Source: Mycolicibacterium austroafricanum (GTDB lineage Bacteria > Actinomycetota > Actinomycetes > Mycobacteriales > Mycobacteriaceae). Taken from it: a DNA stretch of 49,391 bases. The DNA lies in NCBI RefSeq assembly GCF_000612725.1, contig NZ_HG964452.1, forward strand, positions 308,305 through 357,695, written 5' to 3'. Below the pieces are notes generated by a model that was not told where the DNA came from, did no database searches, and saw only the letters and a program-made list of their open reading frames with translations. The stretch's first letter is position 1; every line of letters begins with the position of its first letter. The position numbers and the translations under genes are program-made. Of the stretch, positions 1 through 8,521 are shown piece after piece.

Positions 1-1
1 C

Positions 2-685
2 GGCCCGCCGCCGGGGTGGCCGCCGCAGCCGCCGCAGTCGTCCGGCGGCGGCGGCGGTTCGAAGGGCCCGATGATCGCCCTTCTCGCGGGCGCGGCGGTG
101 ATCATCCTGGTGCTGGCCGGGCTGGGCATCTGGCTGGTGGTCAAGCCCGACTCGACATCCGACCCGGTCGCCTCGCGCACCAGCACATCCGCCGCGCCGA
201 CCACGACCTCGCGGGGATCGACGACGCGCACGCGAACCTCCACCTCGACGCCCCCGCCGACGGAGTCCTATGACCAGCAGTTGATGGCCCTGCTCTCCGG
301 CGGCCACGACAGCTCGAACTGCGAGCCGGTCGATCCGCCGGCCCCGACGATCCTCGCCACGGTGGACTGCACACAGGCGCTCACCCCGGGCGGGCCTGCG
401 TTCACCCGGTACTCGCTGTTCGAGGACCGCGGGGCGCTGGACGCCGCGTTCGAGGAGGCCATCAGGGTGAACTCGGAGTTGGTGCAGTGCCCGGGCAGCG
501 GCGTCGACTCGCCGACCACCTGGCACTACACCGAAACCCCCGACCAGGTCGTCGGCCAGATCGCGTGCGGCACCTACGACGGCAACCCGGACCTCGTCTG
601 GACCAAGGACGACGACCTGCTGCTCGCCGATGCGCAGGGACCCAACCTGGAGGAACTCCACAACTGGTGGCTGGAGTTCGGGTAG
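2..685 (+). CDS. Membrane-anchored hypothetical protein (5' end outside window)
   Basis: The reading frame is open from the window edge, so the true start lies upstream. The visible 227 residues begin with a Pro/Gly-rich cytoplasmic stretch. One transmembrane helix follows (about residues 24-46, ending LGIWLVVKP), then a Ser/Thr-rich linker and an extracytoplasmic domain with several cysteines (SSNCEP, VDCTQ, VQCPG, IACGTY). This layout is common in mycobacterial membrane proteins with a periplasmic sensor-like domain and resembles the non-kinase part of PknH-type proteins. I do not recognise the family with certainty. No function is assigned. Confidence 0.7.
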   Translation, partial: GPPPGWPPQPPQSSGGGGGSKGPMIALLAGAAVIILVLAGLGIWLVVKPDSTSDPVASRTSTSAAPTTTSRGSTTRTRTSTSTPPPTESYDQQLMALLSGGHDSSNCEPVDPPAPTILATVDCTQALTPGGPAFTRYSLFEDRGALDAAFEEAIRVNSELVQCPGSGVDSPTTWHYTETPDQVVGQIACGTYDGNPDLVWTKDDDLLLADAQGPNLEELHNWWLEFG

Positions 686-731
686 GGCGCGCTACGGTTG
701 CGCTTGCGCAACGTAGCGAAGGGATGGATCT

Positions 732-1952
732 ATGAAGCGGGTATTCGTCGTCGGCGTGGGCATGACGAAGTTCGAGAAGCCGGGCGGACGCGCAGCTCGC
801 GGAGCGGACCATGAGCCAGGTCGAGAGGGCTGGGACTACCCCGACATGGCGCGGGAGTCGGGCACCAAGGCACTGGAGGACGCCGGCGTCGCCTACACCG
901 AGATCCAGCAGGGCTACGTCGGGTATTGCACCGGCGATTCGACCTCGGGCCAGCGGGCGCTCTACGAACTCGGCATGACCGGCATCCCGATCGCCAACGT
1001 CAACAACAACTGTTCCACCGGATCGACCGCGCTCTACCTTGCCGCACAGGCGATCCGGGGCGGGCTGGCCGACTGCACGCTGGCGCTCGGTTTCGAGAAG
1101 ATGCAGCCCGGCTCGTTGGGTGCCGGCGCCGAGGACCGTGAGTCCCCGTTGAAACGACACATTTTGGCGCTCAACGAGATCGACGCCATGCAGTTCCCGG
1201 TCGCACCGTGGATGTTCGGCGCGGCGGGCCGCGAGCACATGAAGAAATACGGCACCACCGCCGAGCATTTCGCGAAGATCGGCTACAAGAACCACAAGCA
1301 TTCGGTGAACAACCCGTACGCGCAGTTCCAGGACGAGTACTCCCTCGAGGACATCCTGGCAGCGAAGATGATCTCGGATCCGCTGACGAAGCTGCAGTGC
1401 TCGCCGACGTCGGACGGGTCGGCCGCGGTGGTCCTTGCCAGTGAGGACTATGTCGCCAGGCACGACCTGGCCGGGCAGGCCGTCGAGATCGTCGGCCAGG
1501 CCATGACCACCGACTTCGCGTCGACGTTCGACGGAAGTGCCGCCAACATCATCGGCCACGACATGAATGTCAAAGCAGCACAACAGGTTTACGATCAATC
1601 CGGACTGGGGCCGCAGGACTTCCAGGTGATCGAGCTGCACGACTGCTTCTCGGCCAACGAGCTGCTGCTGTACGAAGCCCTCGGGCTGTGCGGGCCCGGT
1701 GAGGCGCCCGCGCTCATCGACGCCGACGACACCACCTACGGGGGCCGGTGGGTGGTCAACCCGTCGGGCGGGTTGATCTCCAAGGGGCACCCGCTGGGTG
1801 CGACGGGCCTGGCGCAGTGCAGCGAGTTGACCTGGCAGTTGCGCGGCACCGCCGACAAGCGTCAGGTCGACAACGTCAGCGCGGCGCTGCAGCACAACAT
1901 CGGGCTGGGCGGCGCGGCCGTCGTCACCGCCTACCAGCGCGCCGAACGCTGA
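732..1952 (+). CDS. ltp1: SCP-x-type thiolase / lipid-transfer protein (Ltp1-like)
   Basis: A 406-residue thiolase-superfamily protein of the lipid-transfer (SCP-x thiolase) group, expected to cleave or transfer acyl-CoA chains in sterol or fatty-acid side-chain degradation in the cytoplasm. The nucleophile is Cys94 in NNNCSTGS. The second catalytic segment is [10 protein letters not shown] (His303, Cys305), followed by GHPLGATG (His353) and the glycine-rich HNIGLGG near residue 388. These are the expected thiolase elements in order. The protein closely resembles what I remember of M. tuberculosis Ltp1 (Rv2790c), except for an extra segment of about 12 residues after FEKPG (about residues 19-31). 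The ATG follows a purine-rich AGCGAAGGGATGG stretch. It stands alone, 46 bp downstream of the preceding gene. The ltp1 name rests on memory of the homologue, not on a search. Confidence 0.88.
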   Translation: MKRVFVVGVGMTKFEKPGGRAARGADHEPGREGWDYPDMARESGTKALEDAGVAYTEIQQGYVGYCTGDSTSGQRALYELGMTGIPIANVNNNCSTGSTALYLAAQAIRGGLADCTLALGFEKMQPGSLGAGAEDRESPLKRHILALNEIDAMQFPVAPWMFGAAGREHMKKYGTTAEHFAKIGYKNHKHSVNNPYAQFQDEYSLEDILAAKMISDPLTKLQCSPTSDGSAAVVLASEDYVARHDLAGQAVEIVGQAMTTDFASTFDGSAANIIGHDMNVKAAQQVYDQSGLGPQDFQVIELHDCFSANELLLYEALGLCGPGEAPALIDADDTTYGGRWVVNPSGGLISKGHPLGATGLAQCSELTWQLRGTADKRQVDNVSAALQHNIGLGGAAVVTAYQRAER

Positions 1953-2028
1953 ACCTTTCCCCGCCGGGAAACGTGTCACTCTTCGCAAGCGATATGAGGA
2001 GTGGGTCGGGGTCGACGGAGGCTCGACA

Positions 2029-2340
2029 ATGCGTAAGGCATGGATATCGGCGGTAGCGCTGCTCGGCGTGATGCTCGGACCCGCAGGAGTCGCGGCGGCC
2101 CAGCAGCAGAATCCGTGGGTCGTCATCGAGCAGTGGGAGTCGGCGGGCTACCAGGTCAACATCGACCGGATCGGCAACGCTCCGATCGGGGAGTGCGTGG
2201 TGACCGGGGTGAGGAACCCCCAGCAGGTCGTCGAGGAGGTGCTCGTCGTCGACAGGGACCGCCACCACCGCCGCGATTTCGACGTGATCGACGTCGTGGT
2301 GCACCAGTCGATCTCGGTGTCGCTGGACTGCACGGGCTGA
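2029..2340 (+). CDS. Small secreted protein, GNAP/LDC family
   Basis: A 103-residue exported protein. It has a signal peptide with likely cleavage after GVAAA near residue 24, and the mature part is about 79 residues. The start is set by GGAGG 8 nt before ATG. The mature part carries SAGYQVNIDRIGNAPIGEC, a CVVTGVR block and ends SVSLDCTG, giving two cysteines that could form a disulfide. The same pattern (GY-V-I-R-GNAP---C-V--VR ... V-V-LDC) occurs in the gene at 11472-11768, so the two are paralogues. I know of similar short secreted proteins in mycobacteria but no assigned function. Confidence 0.8.
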   Translation: MRKAWISAVALLGVMLGPAGVAAAQQQNPWVVIEQWESAGYQVNIDRIGNAPIGECVVTGVRNPQQVVEEVLVVDRDRHHRRDFDVIDVVVHQSISVSLDCTG

Positions 2341-2364
2341 GCTGAGTCCGCGGAAAGCGCGCGG

Positions 2365-2400
2365 AACGGCCCGGTCGGCGAGGGGGCCGACCGGGCCGTT
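2365..2400. terminator. Bidirectional intrinsic terminator
   Basis: A perfect 14-bp inverted repeat with arms AACGGCCCGGTCGG and CCGACCGGGCCGTT and an 8-nt loop. It lies between the convergent ends of the secreted-protein gene and the dctA-like gene. The strong GC stem ends in AA/TT but has no long U-tract, as is usual for mycobacterial terminators. Confidence 0.8.
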
Positions 2401-2412
2401 TCTCCCGATGCC

Positions 2413-3798
2413 CTACACCGGCGCCGGGATCTTCTCCTGCGCCGGCTCCTGGGCACGCGAGCCGTGATCGGAATCCAGCATGGTCAGCTCGTCGAACGGA
2501 TCGTCGCCGGCCAGAACGGAATTCACCTTGTCCCTGTCGATGGTGCGAGTCCACGAGCCGACCAGCAGGGTGGCCACCGCGTTGCCCGAGAAGTTGGTCA
2601 ACGCCCGCGCCTCGGACATGAAACGGTCGATGCCGACGATCAGCCCGACACCGTCGAGCAGGTCGGGGCGGTGGGCCTGCAGCCCGCTGGCCAGGGTGGC
2701 CAGGCCGGCGCCGGTGACGCCCGCCGCCCCCTTGGAGGCGACGATCATGAACACCAGCAGCCCGATCTGCTCACCCAGCGACAGCGGGTCGCCGAGGGCG
2801 CCTGCGATGAACAGCGACGCCATGGTCAGGTAGATCGCGGTGCCGTCCAGGTTGAACGAATAGCCGGTCGGGACAACGACGCCGACGGTCGACCGGTCGA
2901 CCCCGAGATGCTCCATCTTGGCGATCAGGCGGGGCAGCGCAGACTCCGACGACGAGGTCGACACGATCAGCAGGTACTCGCGGGCCAGGTAGCGGACCAG
3001 TTTGAAGATCGACACCCCTGAGACGACCCGCAGCAGCGCGCCGAGCACACCGAACACGAAGATCGCGCAGGTCAGGTAGAAGCCGAGCATCAGCGCCATC
3101 AGCTGCCCGACGGCCGCCCAGCCGGTCTGGCCGACGACGTTGGCGATGGCGCCGAACGCACCGATGGGGGCCAGCCACAGGATCATCACCAGGACCTTGA
3201 ACACCAGCTTCTGCAGGTGCTCGATGCCCCGCAGGATCGGCTCCCCCGCCGTTCCCAGACCCTGCAGCGCGAAGCCGACGAGGAGCGCGATGAACAACGC
3301 CTGCAGCACGCTGCCTTCGGTCAGCGACGAGAACATCGTCGTCGGGATGATGCCCTGCACGAAGTCCAGCAACCCGCCGGCCTCGTGAGCCTTGTCTGCG
3401 AGCTCGGCGCCCTTGCCGGCGGCGGTGTCACTGACCTGCAGACCGCTGCCCGGATGCAGCAGGTTGCCGACCACCAGACCGATCGCCAGCGCGAATGTCG
3501 ACATCACGAGGAAGTACAGGAAGGCGAGCCCGCCCACCTTGCCGACGGTGGCGGCCTTTCGGACCGATCCGATGCCGAGCACGATCGTGCAGAAGATGAC
3601 CGGCGCGATCATCATCTTGATCAGCGCGACGAACATGGTGCCGAGCACGCCGACGCTCTTGCCCACCTCCGGGGCCAGGATTCCCACTGCGACGCCCGCG
3701 ACGACCGCCACGATGACGGCGATGTAGAGCCAGTGGGTGCGGTCGCGCTTGCGTCTGGGCGCTTCAGGCGGGGTTGGGCTGTCCATTCTGGTCGTCAT
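2413..3798 (-). CDS. dctA: C4-dicarboxylate:cation symporter (DctA/DAACS family)
   Basis: A 461-residue protein of the dicarboxylate/amino acid:cation symporter family, expected to import succinate, fumarate, malate or acidic amino acids with cations. It shows many hydrophobic segments typical of the fold. Family signatures include the serine-rich hairpin STSSSESALPRL, the NLDGTAIYL segment and GVTGAGLATLA. The start ATG at 3798 is preceded by GGAGG; an earlier in-frame ATG at 3837 lacks a ribosome site and a later one at 3786 is possible. It is divergent from a CitA/DcuS-type kinase gene, a classical arrangement in which the two-component system controls the transporter. Substrate preference cannot be read from the sequence, so glutamate/aspartate transport remains possible. 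Confidence 0.9.
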   Translation of the reverse strand: MTTRMDSPTPPEAPRRKRDRTHWLYIAVIVAVVAGVAVGILAPEVGKSVGVLGTMFVALIKMMIAPVIFCTIVLGIGSVRKAATVGKVGGLAFLYFLVMSTFALAIGLVVGNLLHPGSGLQVSDTAAGKGAELADKAHEAGGLLDFVQGIIPTTMFSSLTEGSVLQALFIALLVGFALQGLGTAGEPILRGIEHLQKLVFKVLVMILWLAPIGAFGAIANVVGQTGWAAVGQLMALMLGFYLTCAIFVFGVLGALLRVVSGVSIFKLVRYLAREYLLIVSTSSSESALPRLIAKMEHLGVDRSTVGVVVPTGYSFNLDGTAIYLTMASLFIAGALGDPLSLGEQIGLLVFMIVASKGAAGVTGAGLATLASGLQAHRPDLLDGVGLIVGIDRFMSEARALTNFSGNAVATLLVGSWTRTIDRDKVNSVLAGDDPFDELTMLDSDHGSRAQEPAQEKIPAPV

Positions 3799-3852
3799 CG
3801 GAATCCTCCAGACTCGGCTCGGGCAAAAGGTCTGCAAGGATGCTCTGCGAGG

Positions 3853-3870
3853 ACGTGAGCCAGGTCACGT
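3853..3870. promoter_or_regulatory. CRP-like palindrome in the dctA / kinase intergenic region
   Basis: Arms ACGTGA and TCACGT are separated by 6 nt, giving GTGA-N6-TCAC, which equals the core of the CRP consensus. It lies between the divergent dctA-like and sensor-kinase genes, where catabolite control of dicarboxylate uptake would be expected. Mycobacteria have CRP (Rv3676 type). Binding is inferred. Confidence 0.5.
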
Positions 3871-3874
3871 TTTT

Positions 3875-3889
3875 GTTCATTACGTTCAT
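3875..3889 (+). promoter_or_regulatory. GTTCAT direct repeat, possible response-regulator site
   Basis: Two copies of GTTCAT sit 9 bp apart in the only AT-richer part of the divergent promoter region. Their spacing and position suit binding of the adjacent CitB/DcuR-type regulator, but no consensus for this regulator is known to me. Confidence 0.3.
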
Positions 3890-3907
3890 ACGGAAGGCGC
3901 CTGCCCG

Positions 3908-5491
3908 ATGCGACGGATCCGATCGCCATCCCGATCGCCATGGCCGCGGTCGCTTGCGGGTCAGGCCGTCGCGCTGCAGATCCTGGTGATCACGTTGATC
4001 GTGCTCGCGGGCAGCGCGCTGGCGGTGCTGGACGCTCGGCGGGACGGTGACGCCGCCGCCGAGGCGCAGGTGCTGGGCATCGCGACGTCGCTGGCCGATT
4101 CGCCCTCGACAGCGCAGGCGATCGAGTCCGGCCGCGCCACCGAGATCCTGCAGCCCGTCACCGAGCAGGTGCGCACCCACACCGACATCGCGTTCATCAC
4201 GATCATGGCGCCCGACCGCACCCGGTTCACCCACACCGACCCGTCGCAGATCGGCGGCGACTATCTGGGCACGATCGAACCTGCGCTTCGCGGCGAGACT
4301 TTCACCGAGGTCTACACCGGCACGTTGGGCCCGTCCATCCGCGCGGTGGCGCCGGTGCGCGACTCGTCGGGCCGCATCGTCGGTCTGGTGGCCGCGGGCA
4401 TCCTGCAGCAGAGCCTGGCCGACCGCTGGCAGGCCCAGTGGCCCGCCATCGCCGCGGTTGGCCTTGGCGCCCTTGCGGTTTCACTGCTCGGCGGATGGGG
4501 GATCCGGCGACGGCTGATGCGTCAGACCCGCGGGTTGCGGCCCGAAGAGCTGCGGGTGATGTACGACCACCACGACGCGATCCTGCATTCGGTGTCCGAA
4601 GGGCTGATCGTGCTCGACAGGTCCGGTGTTGCGGTGGTCAACGACGAGGCCCGCCGCCTGCTGTCGTTGCCGGCCGGCGAGGTCGCCCGGTCGGACCTGC
4701 CGGAGTTCCTGCGCACCTACAACCCGGGCGCGCGCGACGAGGTTCACGTCACCGACGACCGGGTGCTGGTGGTGAACCGCTCCCCCGTCCGGGACGGTTC
4801 AGACGCCGGCGGGTCGGAGGTGGTGACGATCCGCGACCGCACCGAACTGCAGGGTGCCCTGGGCGAACTCAACTCACTCAAGGTGCTGACCGACTCGCTG
4901 CGCGCGCAGGCGCACGAGGCGGCGAACAAGCTGCACACCGTGGTCACGATGGTGGAGATGGGCCGGGCCGAGGAGGCGATCACGTTCGCGACCGCCGGAC
5001 TCGAGCTGTCCCAGCAGCTGGTGGACCGGCTGTCCAGCGCGGTCGGCGAGCCGGCGCTGGTGGCGCTTCTGCTGGGCAAGACCGCGCAGGCCGACGAACG
5101 CGGGATCGAGCTGACCGTCACCGAGGAGTCGGCGCTGCCCGCCGACACCGACGACCTGCTGCTGACGGGCCAGGAGATGGTCACCGTCGCCGGGAACCTG
5201 ATCGACAACGCGATGGACGCATGCGATCCGCAAGACCCGTGGGTCGAGGTGACGGTGAACCAGAACTCGGAGAGGCTGCTGATCCGGGTGGCCGACAGCG
5301 GAGAGGGCATGGACGCCGGTACCTTCGAGAAGGCGATGCGGCGCGGTTACTCGACCAAATCCGGCGCCGAGGCCGACCAGCACGGACTGGGCCTGGCGCT
5401 GGTAGCGCAGGTGGTGAAACGCCACCACGGGCAACTGAGCGCCGATGTGACTTACGGTTCGGTGGTGACGGTGACGGTGGCGCGCCCATGA
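3908..5491 (+). CDS. CitA/DcuS-type sensor histidine kinase
   Basis: A 527-residue membrane kinase likely sensing extracellular di- or tricarboxylates. Order: a basic N-terminus, TM1 (about 15-40), a periplasmic sCache-type sensor domain ending in VGLVAAGILQQS, TM2 (near AVGLGALAVSLLGGW), a PAS domain (SEGLIVLDRSG), then a SpoOB-like alpha box and a HATPase domain. The phosphoacceptor is His336 in RAQAHEAANKLH, the CitA/DcuS form of the H-box. ATPase boxes NLIDNAMDA, DSGEGM and GLGLALV follow. The start at 3908 is chosen because earlier in-frame Met codons would run through the dctA promoter region. It overlaps the response-regulator gene by ATGA. Confidence 0.88.
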   Translation: MRRIRSPSRSPWPRSLAGQAVALQILVITLIVLAGSALAVLDARRDGDAAAEAQVLGIATSLADSPSTAQAIESGRATEILQPVTEQVRTHTDIAFITIMAPDRTRFTHTDPSQIGGDYLGTIEPALRGETFTEVYTGTLGPSIRAVAPVRDSSGRIVGLVAAGILQQSLADRWQAQWPAIAAVGLGALAVSLLGGWGIRRRLMRQTRGLRPEELRVMYDHHDAILHSVSEGLIVLDRSGVAVVNDEARRLLSLPAGEVARSDLPEFLRTYNPGARDEVHVTDDRVLVVNRSPVRDGSDAGGSEVVTIRDRTELQGALGELNSLKVLTDSLRAQAHEAANKLHTVVTMVEMGRAEEAITFATAGLELSQQLVDRLSSAVGEPALVALLLGKTAQADERGIELTVTEESALPADTDDLLLTGQEMVTVAGNLIDNAMDACDPQDPWVEVTVNQNSERLLIRVADSGEGMDAGTFEKAMRRGYSTKSGAEADQHGLGLALVAQVVKRHHGQLSADVTYGSVVTVTVARP

Positions 5492-6177
5492 TCGACGTCT
5501 TGATCGTCGAGGACGAACCTCTGATCGCCGACGCACATCAAGCGTATTTACAACGGCTACAAGGCTTTTCGGTGGCCGCGGTGGCCCACACCGCGCGCGA
5601 CGCGATGCGGGCGGCCGCCGAGGCGGCGGCCGCGGGGTCGCCGATCGACCTGGTCCTGCTCGACCTCGGACTGCCGGACGCCAGCGGGATCGCTCTCGCG
5701 TCGGCGCTGTCGGGGCTGAGCCCGGCACCGGACATCATCGCGATCACCTCCGAGCGGGACCTGGAGATGGTGCGGGCCGCGGTGGGCCACGGGGCCCTGG
5801 CGTATCTGCTGAAGCCGTTCACCTTCGCCGCGTTCCGCGACCGCCTCGAGCGTTACCGCCGCTACCGCGAGGCCCTGCCCGCCGGGACGGATGCGGCCAG
5901 CCAGGCGGAGGTCGACCGTGCGCTGGCCGAACTGCGCGTCGGCCCGGATCGGACGGCGGCGCCGAAGGGGGCGTCGCCGGGCACCAATGACGAGATCGCC
6001 CGCGCAGTGCGGGATTCGGCGGACGGGGCGACCGCCGACCAGGTCGCCAAACAGGTCGGGGTGTCCCGGGTGACGGCGTGGCGCTATCTCGAGCGGCTCG
6101 CAGACGAGGGCACCGTGCGCCGTCACACCGATTACGGCAGGGCGGGACGGCCCAAGACGCGCTATCAGTGGCGCTGA
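5488..6177 (+). CDS. CitB/DcuR-type response regulator
   Basis: A 229-residue response regulator translated from an ATG overlapping the kinase stop codon, so the two are coupled. The receiver domain has the acidic pocket (VEDEP, residues 7-11), the phosphorylation site Asp59 in VLLDLGLPD, and the conserved lysine in LLKPF. The C-terminal part holds a helix-turn-helix (TADQVAKQVGVSRVTAWRY) of the CitB/DcuR type. The expected target is the divergent dctA-like gene and its own operon. It ends RYQWR. Confidence 0.9.
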   Translation: MIDVLIVEDEPLIADAHQAYLQRLQGFSVAAVAHTARDAMRAAAEAAAAGSPIDLVLLDLGLPDASGIALASALSGLSPAPDIIAITSERDLEMVRAAVGHGALAYLLKPFTFAAFRDRLERYRRYREALPAGTDAASQAEVDRALAELRVGPDRTAAPKGASPGTNDEIARAVRDSADGATADQVAKQVGVSRVTAWRYLERLADEGTVRRHTDYGRAGRPKTRYQWR

Positions 6178-6194
6178 AAGCGCGCGAACATGTC

Positions 6195-7286
6195 TCAGGC
6201 GGGGGTCGGCTGCAGTGCGCGCGATACGCCCAACGCAATCGAGTCGGTCGCGAGGAACTGGGAGTACAGCGTCTCGATACTCGACTCGACCGAGAACACG
6301 CTCACGGCGCCGGTGTAATCGGCGATGTACAGCCGCGAACTGTCGGCGGGATGCGTGACGCAGGACGGGCGGGCGTCGACCGCCAGCGAGTCGACGACGT
6401 CGAGGCCGAGCGTGCACAGCACCGCAACCCGGTCGTAGTCGACGATGTAGGCGCGGGTCTGGTCGGCGCTCATGGTGAGCTGTGTGGGGGCGCCACCGAC
6501 GACCACGCGGTCGGTCACCCTCATCGCGTTCAGATCGACTACGTGAACGGTGCCGCCGACCGCACGGTCGGACGTCAACACGTACACCGCGCCGCCCGCG
6601 TAGGCGATGTCGCGGATCGGTGCGCCGATCGGCAGCACGCGGTGCACCAGCGAGGTCTCGGTGTCGACGATGACCAGTCGGCTGCCCACGGCATCGGTGA
6701 CGGCCACGTACAGGCGCTTACCGCTCGGGTCCACACTCAGGGCGTCGACGTTGGCGGCGGGGCCGGACCCGATCCCGATGGTGCCGACGCGCTCGGCGGT
6801 GACGTCGATGACCGCGACGTCGACGCGGTCCTGCGCGTCACGGCCGGCGTAGACACGCTTGCCGTCGGGGCTGACCGCCAGCGCGGTGACGCCGGACGCC
6901 AGTGGATGGGTGCTGACCACGGTCCCGGCCTCGAGGTCGATCGCGCAGACCGCGTCGTGGCTCTCGGCTGCGACGCAGACATAGGCGCGATCATCGGACG
7001 CGGTGACCGCGACGGGCTGCCCGTCGACGGCGATCGTGTCGACGACCGCCAACGTCATGGGGTCGATCACCGACACGCTGTCGTCGCCGGCATTCGCCAT
7101 CACGACGAACCCCTGGCCCGCTGCGATGTCCCCGACCGGACCCCGGCCGAGCGTGATGCGGCGCTCCAGGACGACGTCGCTCGTGGCCGCATCCGTCAGC
7201 GGCTCATCCGCGACATGCGAAGCAGCCTTCGAACCAGCTCCGCCATTGAGCATCAGGCGCCCCTTGGGCACCGAGAAGTTTGCCAT
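6195..7286 (-). CDS. YVTN-type beta-propeller protein
   Basis: A 363-residue protein made of repeated blades of the YVTN/Lgi-like kind. Recurring elements are VSVIDPMT, VCAIDLEAG, VAVIDVT and LVIVDTETS, each followed by V-V-V-IAVDGQP-like turns and LAVSPDGKRVY-like strands. About seven blades can be traced. No clear signal peptide is present, so it may be cytoplasmic. GGAGG lies 9 nt before the ATG. It resembles the M. tuberculosis propeller Rv1057, which I recall as envelope-stress regulated, but this link is from memory. It is convergent with the response-regulator gene (17-bp gap). Confidence 0.8.
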   Translation of the reverse strand: MANFSVPKGRLMLNGGAGSKAASHVADEPLTDAATSDVVLERRITLGRGPVGDIAAGQGFVVMANAGDDSVSVIDPMTLAVVDTIAVDGQPVAVTASDDRAYVCVAAESHDAVCAIDLEAGTVVSTHPLASGVTALAVSPDGKRVYAGRDAQDRVDVAVIDVTAERVGTIGIGSGPAANVDALSVDPSGKRLYVAVTDAVGSRLVIVDTETSLVHRVLPIGAPIRDIAYAGGAVYVLTSDRAVGGTVHVVDLNAMRVTDRVVVGGAPTQLTMSADQTRAYIVDYDRVAVLCTLGLDVVDSLAVDARPSCVTHPADSSRLYIADYTGAVSVFSVESSIETLYSQFLATDSIALGVSRALQPTPA

Positions 7287-7746
7287 GTGCCTGGTACCTC
7301 CGCCGGCATGACTGCTGCCCGGCTCTAGATTCCGATTACTGACGCCCGTTTGAGCGTCGCCTGAACCGAGTGTAGCGACGGAACTCGGGGCTCAGGACCG
7401 ACGAAATCCCAGGACCGGTCTCCGTCGGCGAAACCTCTCAGCAGACACTTAAGAAACGAGTCGTTATGCATTTGTAACCTTTTGCGAGCAAAAGGATTAA
7501 CGCCCGCTGAACTGCGGGCCAAGTGCTGGTGCAATCGGGTGGGACTGGTGTGACCAAAACATGTTCGTAACAATTTCTTAGCTTTGCCGCGCAAAGTGAG
7601 CGCTAGATCACAGCGCGACACGGCAGCAAACACAGATTCGCCGCACCGGCGGCGAAAAGTCGAGTCCGCGGTTGCGGAGGGAGGCACCGGTCGGGGCCCT
7701 ACAGGATTCGCTGGGACGGTCGACACCGGAGATTGTCACGGCGGAC
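7287..7746. other. 460-bp gene-free region upstream of the propeller gene
   Basis: No credible gene is seen: the longest open frame (minus strand, 7325-7726) lacks a ribosome site and any recognisable motif. The stretch 7440-7580 is more AT-rich than its surroundings and holds two adjacent hairpins. It must contain the promoter of the propeller gene and the 3' end of the csbD-STAS transcript. Confidence 0.6.
7478..7519. promoter_or_regulatory. Two adjacent hairpins
   Basis: Hairpin 1 has arms CCTTTTG / CAAAAGG with a 4-nt loop (7478-7495). Hairpin 2 has arms GCCCGC / GCGGGC with a 6-nt loop (7502-7519). Six bases separate them. They sit about 200 bp upstream of the propeller start. They could be an operator, a leader RNA or the terminator of the STAS operon; the sequence does not decide. 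Confidence 0.4.
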
Positions 7747-8154
7747 CTAGGCGGGCTTGGCGCCCCGCACCGACGGGATGGTGGTCGCCGGGATCAACCC
7801 CTCGGGGTCGCACAGCTCGAGCACGCGGGACACCGCGGGGCTGGCGATCACACACCAGGTGACACCCTCACGCGCCAGATGCGCACTGATGGCATAGAGC
7901 GCCGAGGCGCCGTCGAAGGCCATGAAGTTCACTTCGCTGAGATCCAGAATCAGTGCCGCATTGCCCTCGGCGACCTCACGAACGGTGTGGGCGAAGTGCT
8001 TGGCATTGGCTGCGTCCACCTCGCCCCACACCGACACGGTGGCCCGGGTCGCAGACCCGGCGCCCTCCGTGCGGCACGCGAAGGTCAGCGACGTCGACGC
8101 TATCGAGAAGCGCCGACAATCGGCCGACCTGCTGCGGATGGATGTAACAGTCAT
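7747..8154 (-). CDS. STAS-domain protein with altered phosphorylation motif
   Basis: A 135-residue protein with a STAS fold (anti-sigma-factor antagonist family) after a short basic N-terminus. The core VSVWGEVDAANAKHF and LILDLSEVNFMAFDGASAL align with the second STAS protein of this cluster (8522-8860). Where active antagonists have D-S-[ST]-G this protein has A-F-D-G, so the phosphorylatable serine is missing and an Asp sits next to the glycine. It should therefore not respond to an RsbW-type kinase in the usual way. It lies 26 bp downstream of csbD on the same strand, presumably in one transcript. No strong ribosome site is visible. Confidence 0.8.
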   Translation of the reverse strand: MTVTSIRSRSADCRRFSIASTSLTFACRTEGAGSATRATVSVWGEVDAANAKHFAHTVREVAEGNAALILDLSEVNFMAFDGASALYAISAHLAREGVTWCVIASPAVSRVLELCDPEGLIPATTIPSVRGAKPA

Positions 8155-8180
8155 TGCAGGACAATTTACCTGCGCAAGGT

Positions 8181-8420
8181 TTACGACTGCTCGGCTCGTT
8201 GTCTTTCTTCGTTCGCCTTGGCCGCTGCCCGCGCGCTTTCGGCCTCGGCCTCCTTTTTGGCGGCCTCGCGCTGCGCGTCGGCCTTGTCCTGCTGAGCCTC
8301 GCCCTCCCGTTGCAGGTCGTCCCGGCCGGTGACCACGCCGACCACCTCTTTTGCCTTACCCTTCACACCTTCGACGACGCCCTTGACGGCTTCTTCCGGG
8401 CCCGAATTGTTGTCGCTCAC
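8181..8420 (-). CDS. CsbD-like general stress protein
   Basis: A 79-residue, highly charged protein of the CsbD family. The N-terminal VKGVVEGVKGKAKEVVGVVTG is typical, followed by a long Ala/Glu/Lys helix (residues 35-79, possibly coiled coil). CsbD proteins are SigB/SigF-dependent stress proteins of unknown mechanism. The start is GTG with AGGAG upstream. A SigF-like promoter lies 46 bp before it. Together with the flanking STAS genes this points to the general stress regulon. Confidence 0.85.
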   Translation of the reverse strand: MSDNNSGPEEAVKGVVEGVKGKAKEVVGVVTGRDDLQREGEAQQDKADAQREAAKKEAEAESARAAAKANEERQRAEQS

Positions 8421-8466
8421 GAGACGCTCCTGTTCTGCGGGGAAATACCGCCCCAGCGAAGCATCT

Positions 8467-8494
8467 GTTCCCGATGCACGAATTCACCAAACCT
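8467..8494 (-). promoter_or_regulatory. SigF-like promoter for csbD
   Basis: On the minus strand AGGTTT (8489-8494) and GGGAAC (8467-8472) are separated by 16 nt. This fits the SigB/SigF class (GTTT, 15-17 nt, GGGTA/GGGAA). It lies 46 bp before the csbD GTG, in the gap after the upstream STAS gene. Confidence 0.55.
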
Positions 8495-8521
8495 GGCGGT
8501 CGCTGCGCGAACGTCGCGAAG

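Noticed and set aside
462..2126. 554-codon open frame on the minus strand over the thiolase
   Set aside because: Shadow of the Ltp1-like gene; translation is repetitive Arg/Val/Gly with no domain.
7325..7726. 133-codon minus-strand frame in the propeller upstream gap
   Set aside because: No ribosome site, mixed composition, and it runs through the two hairpins.
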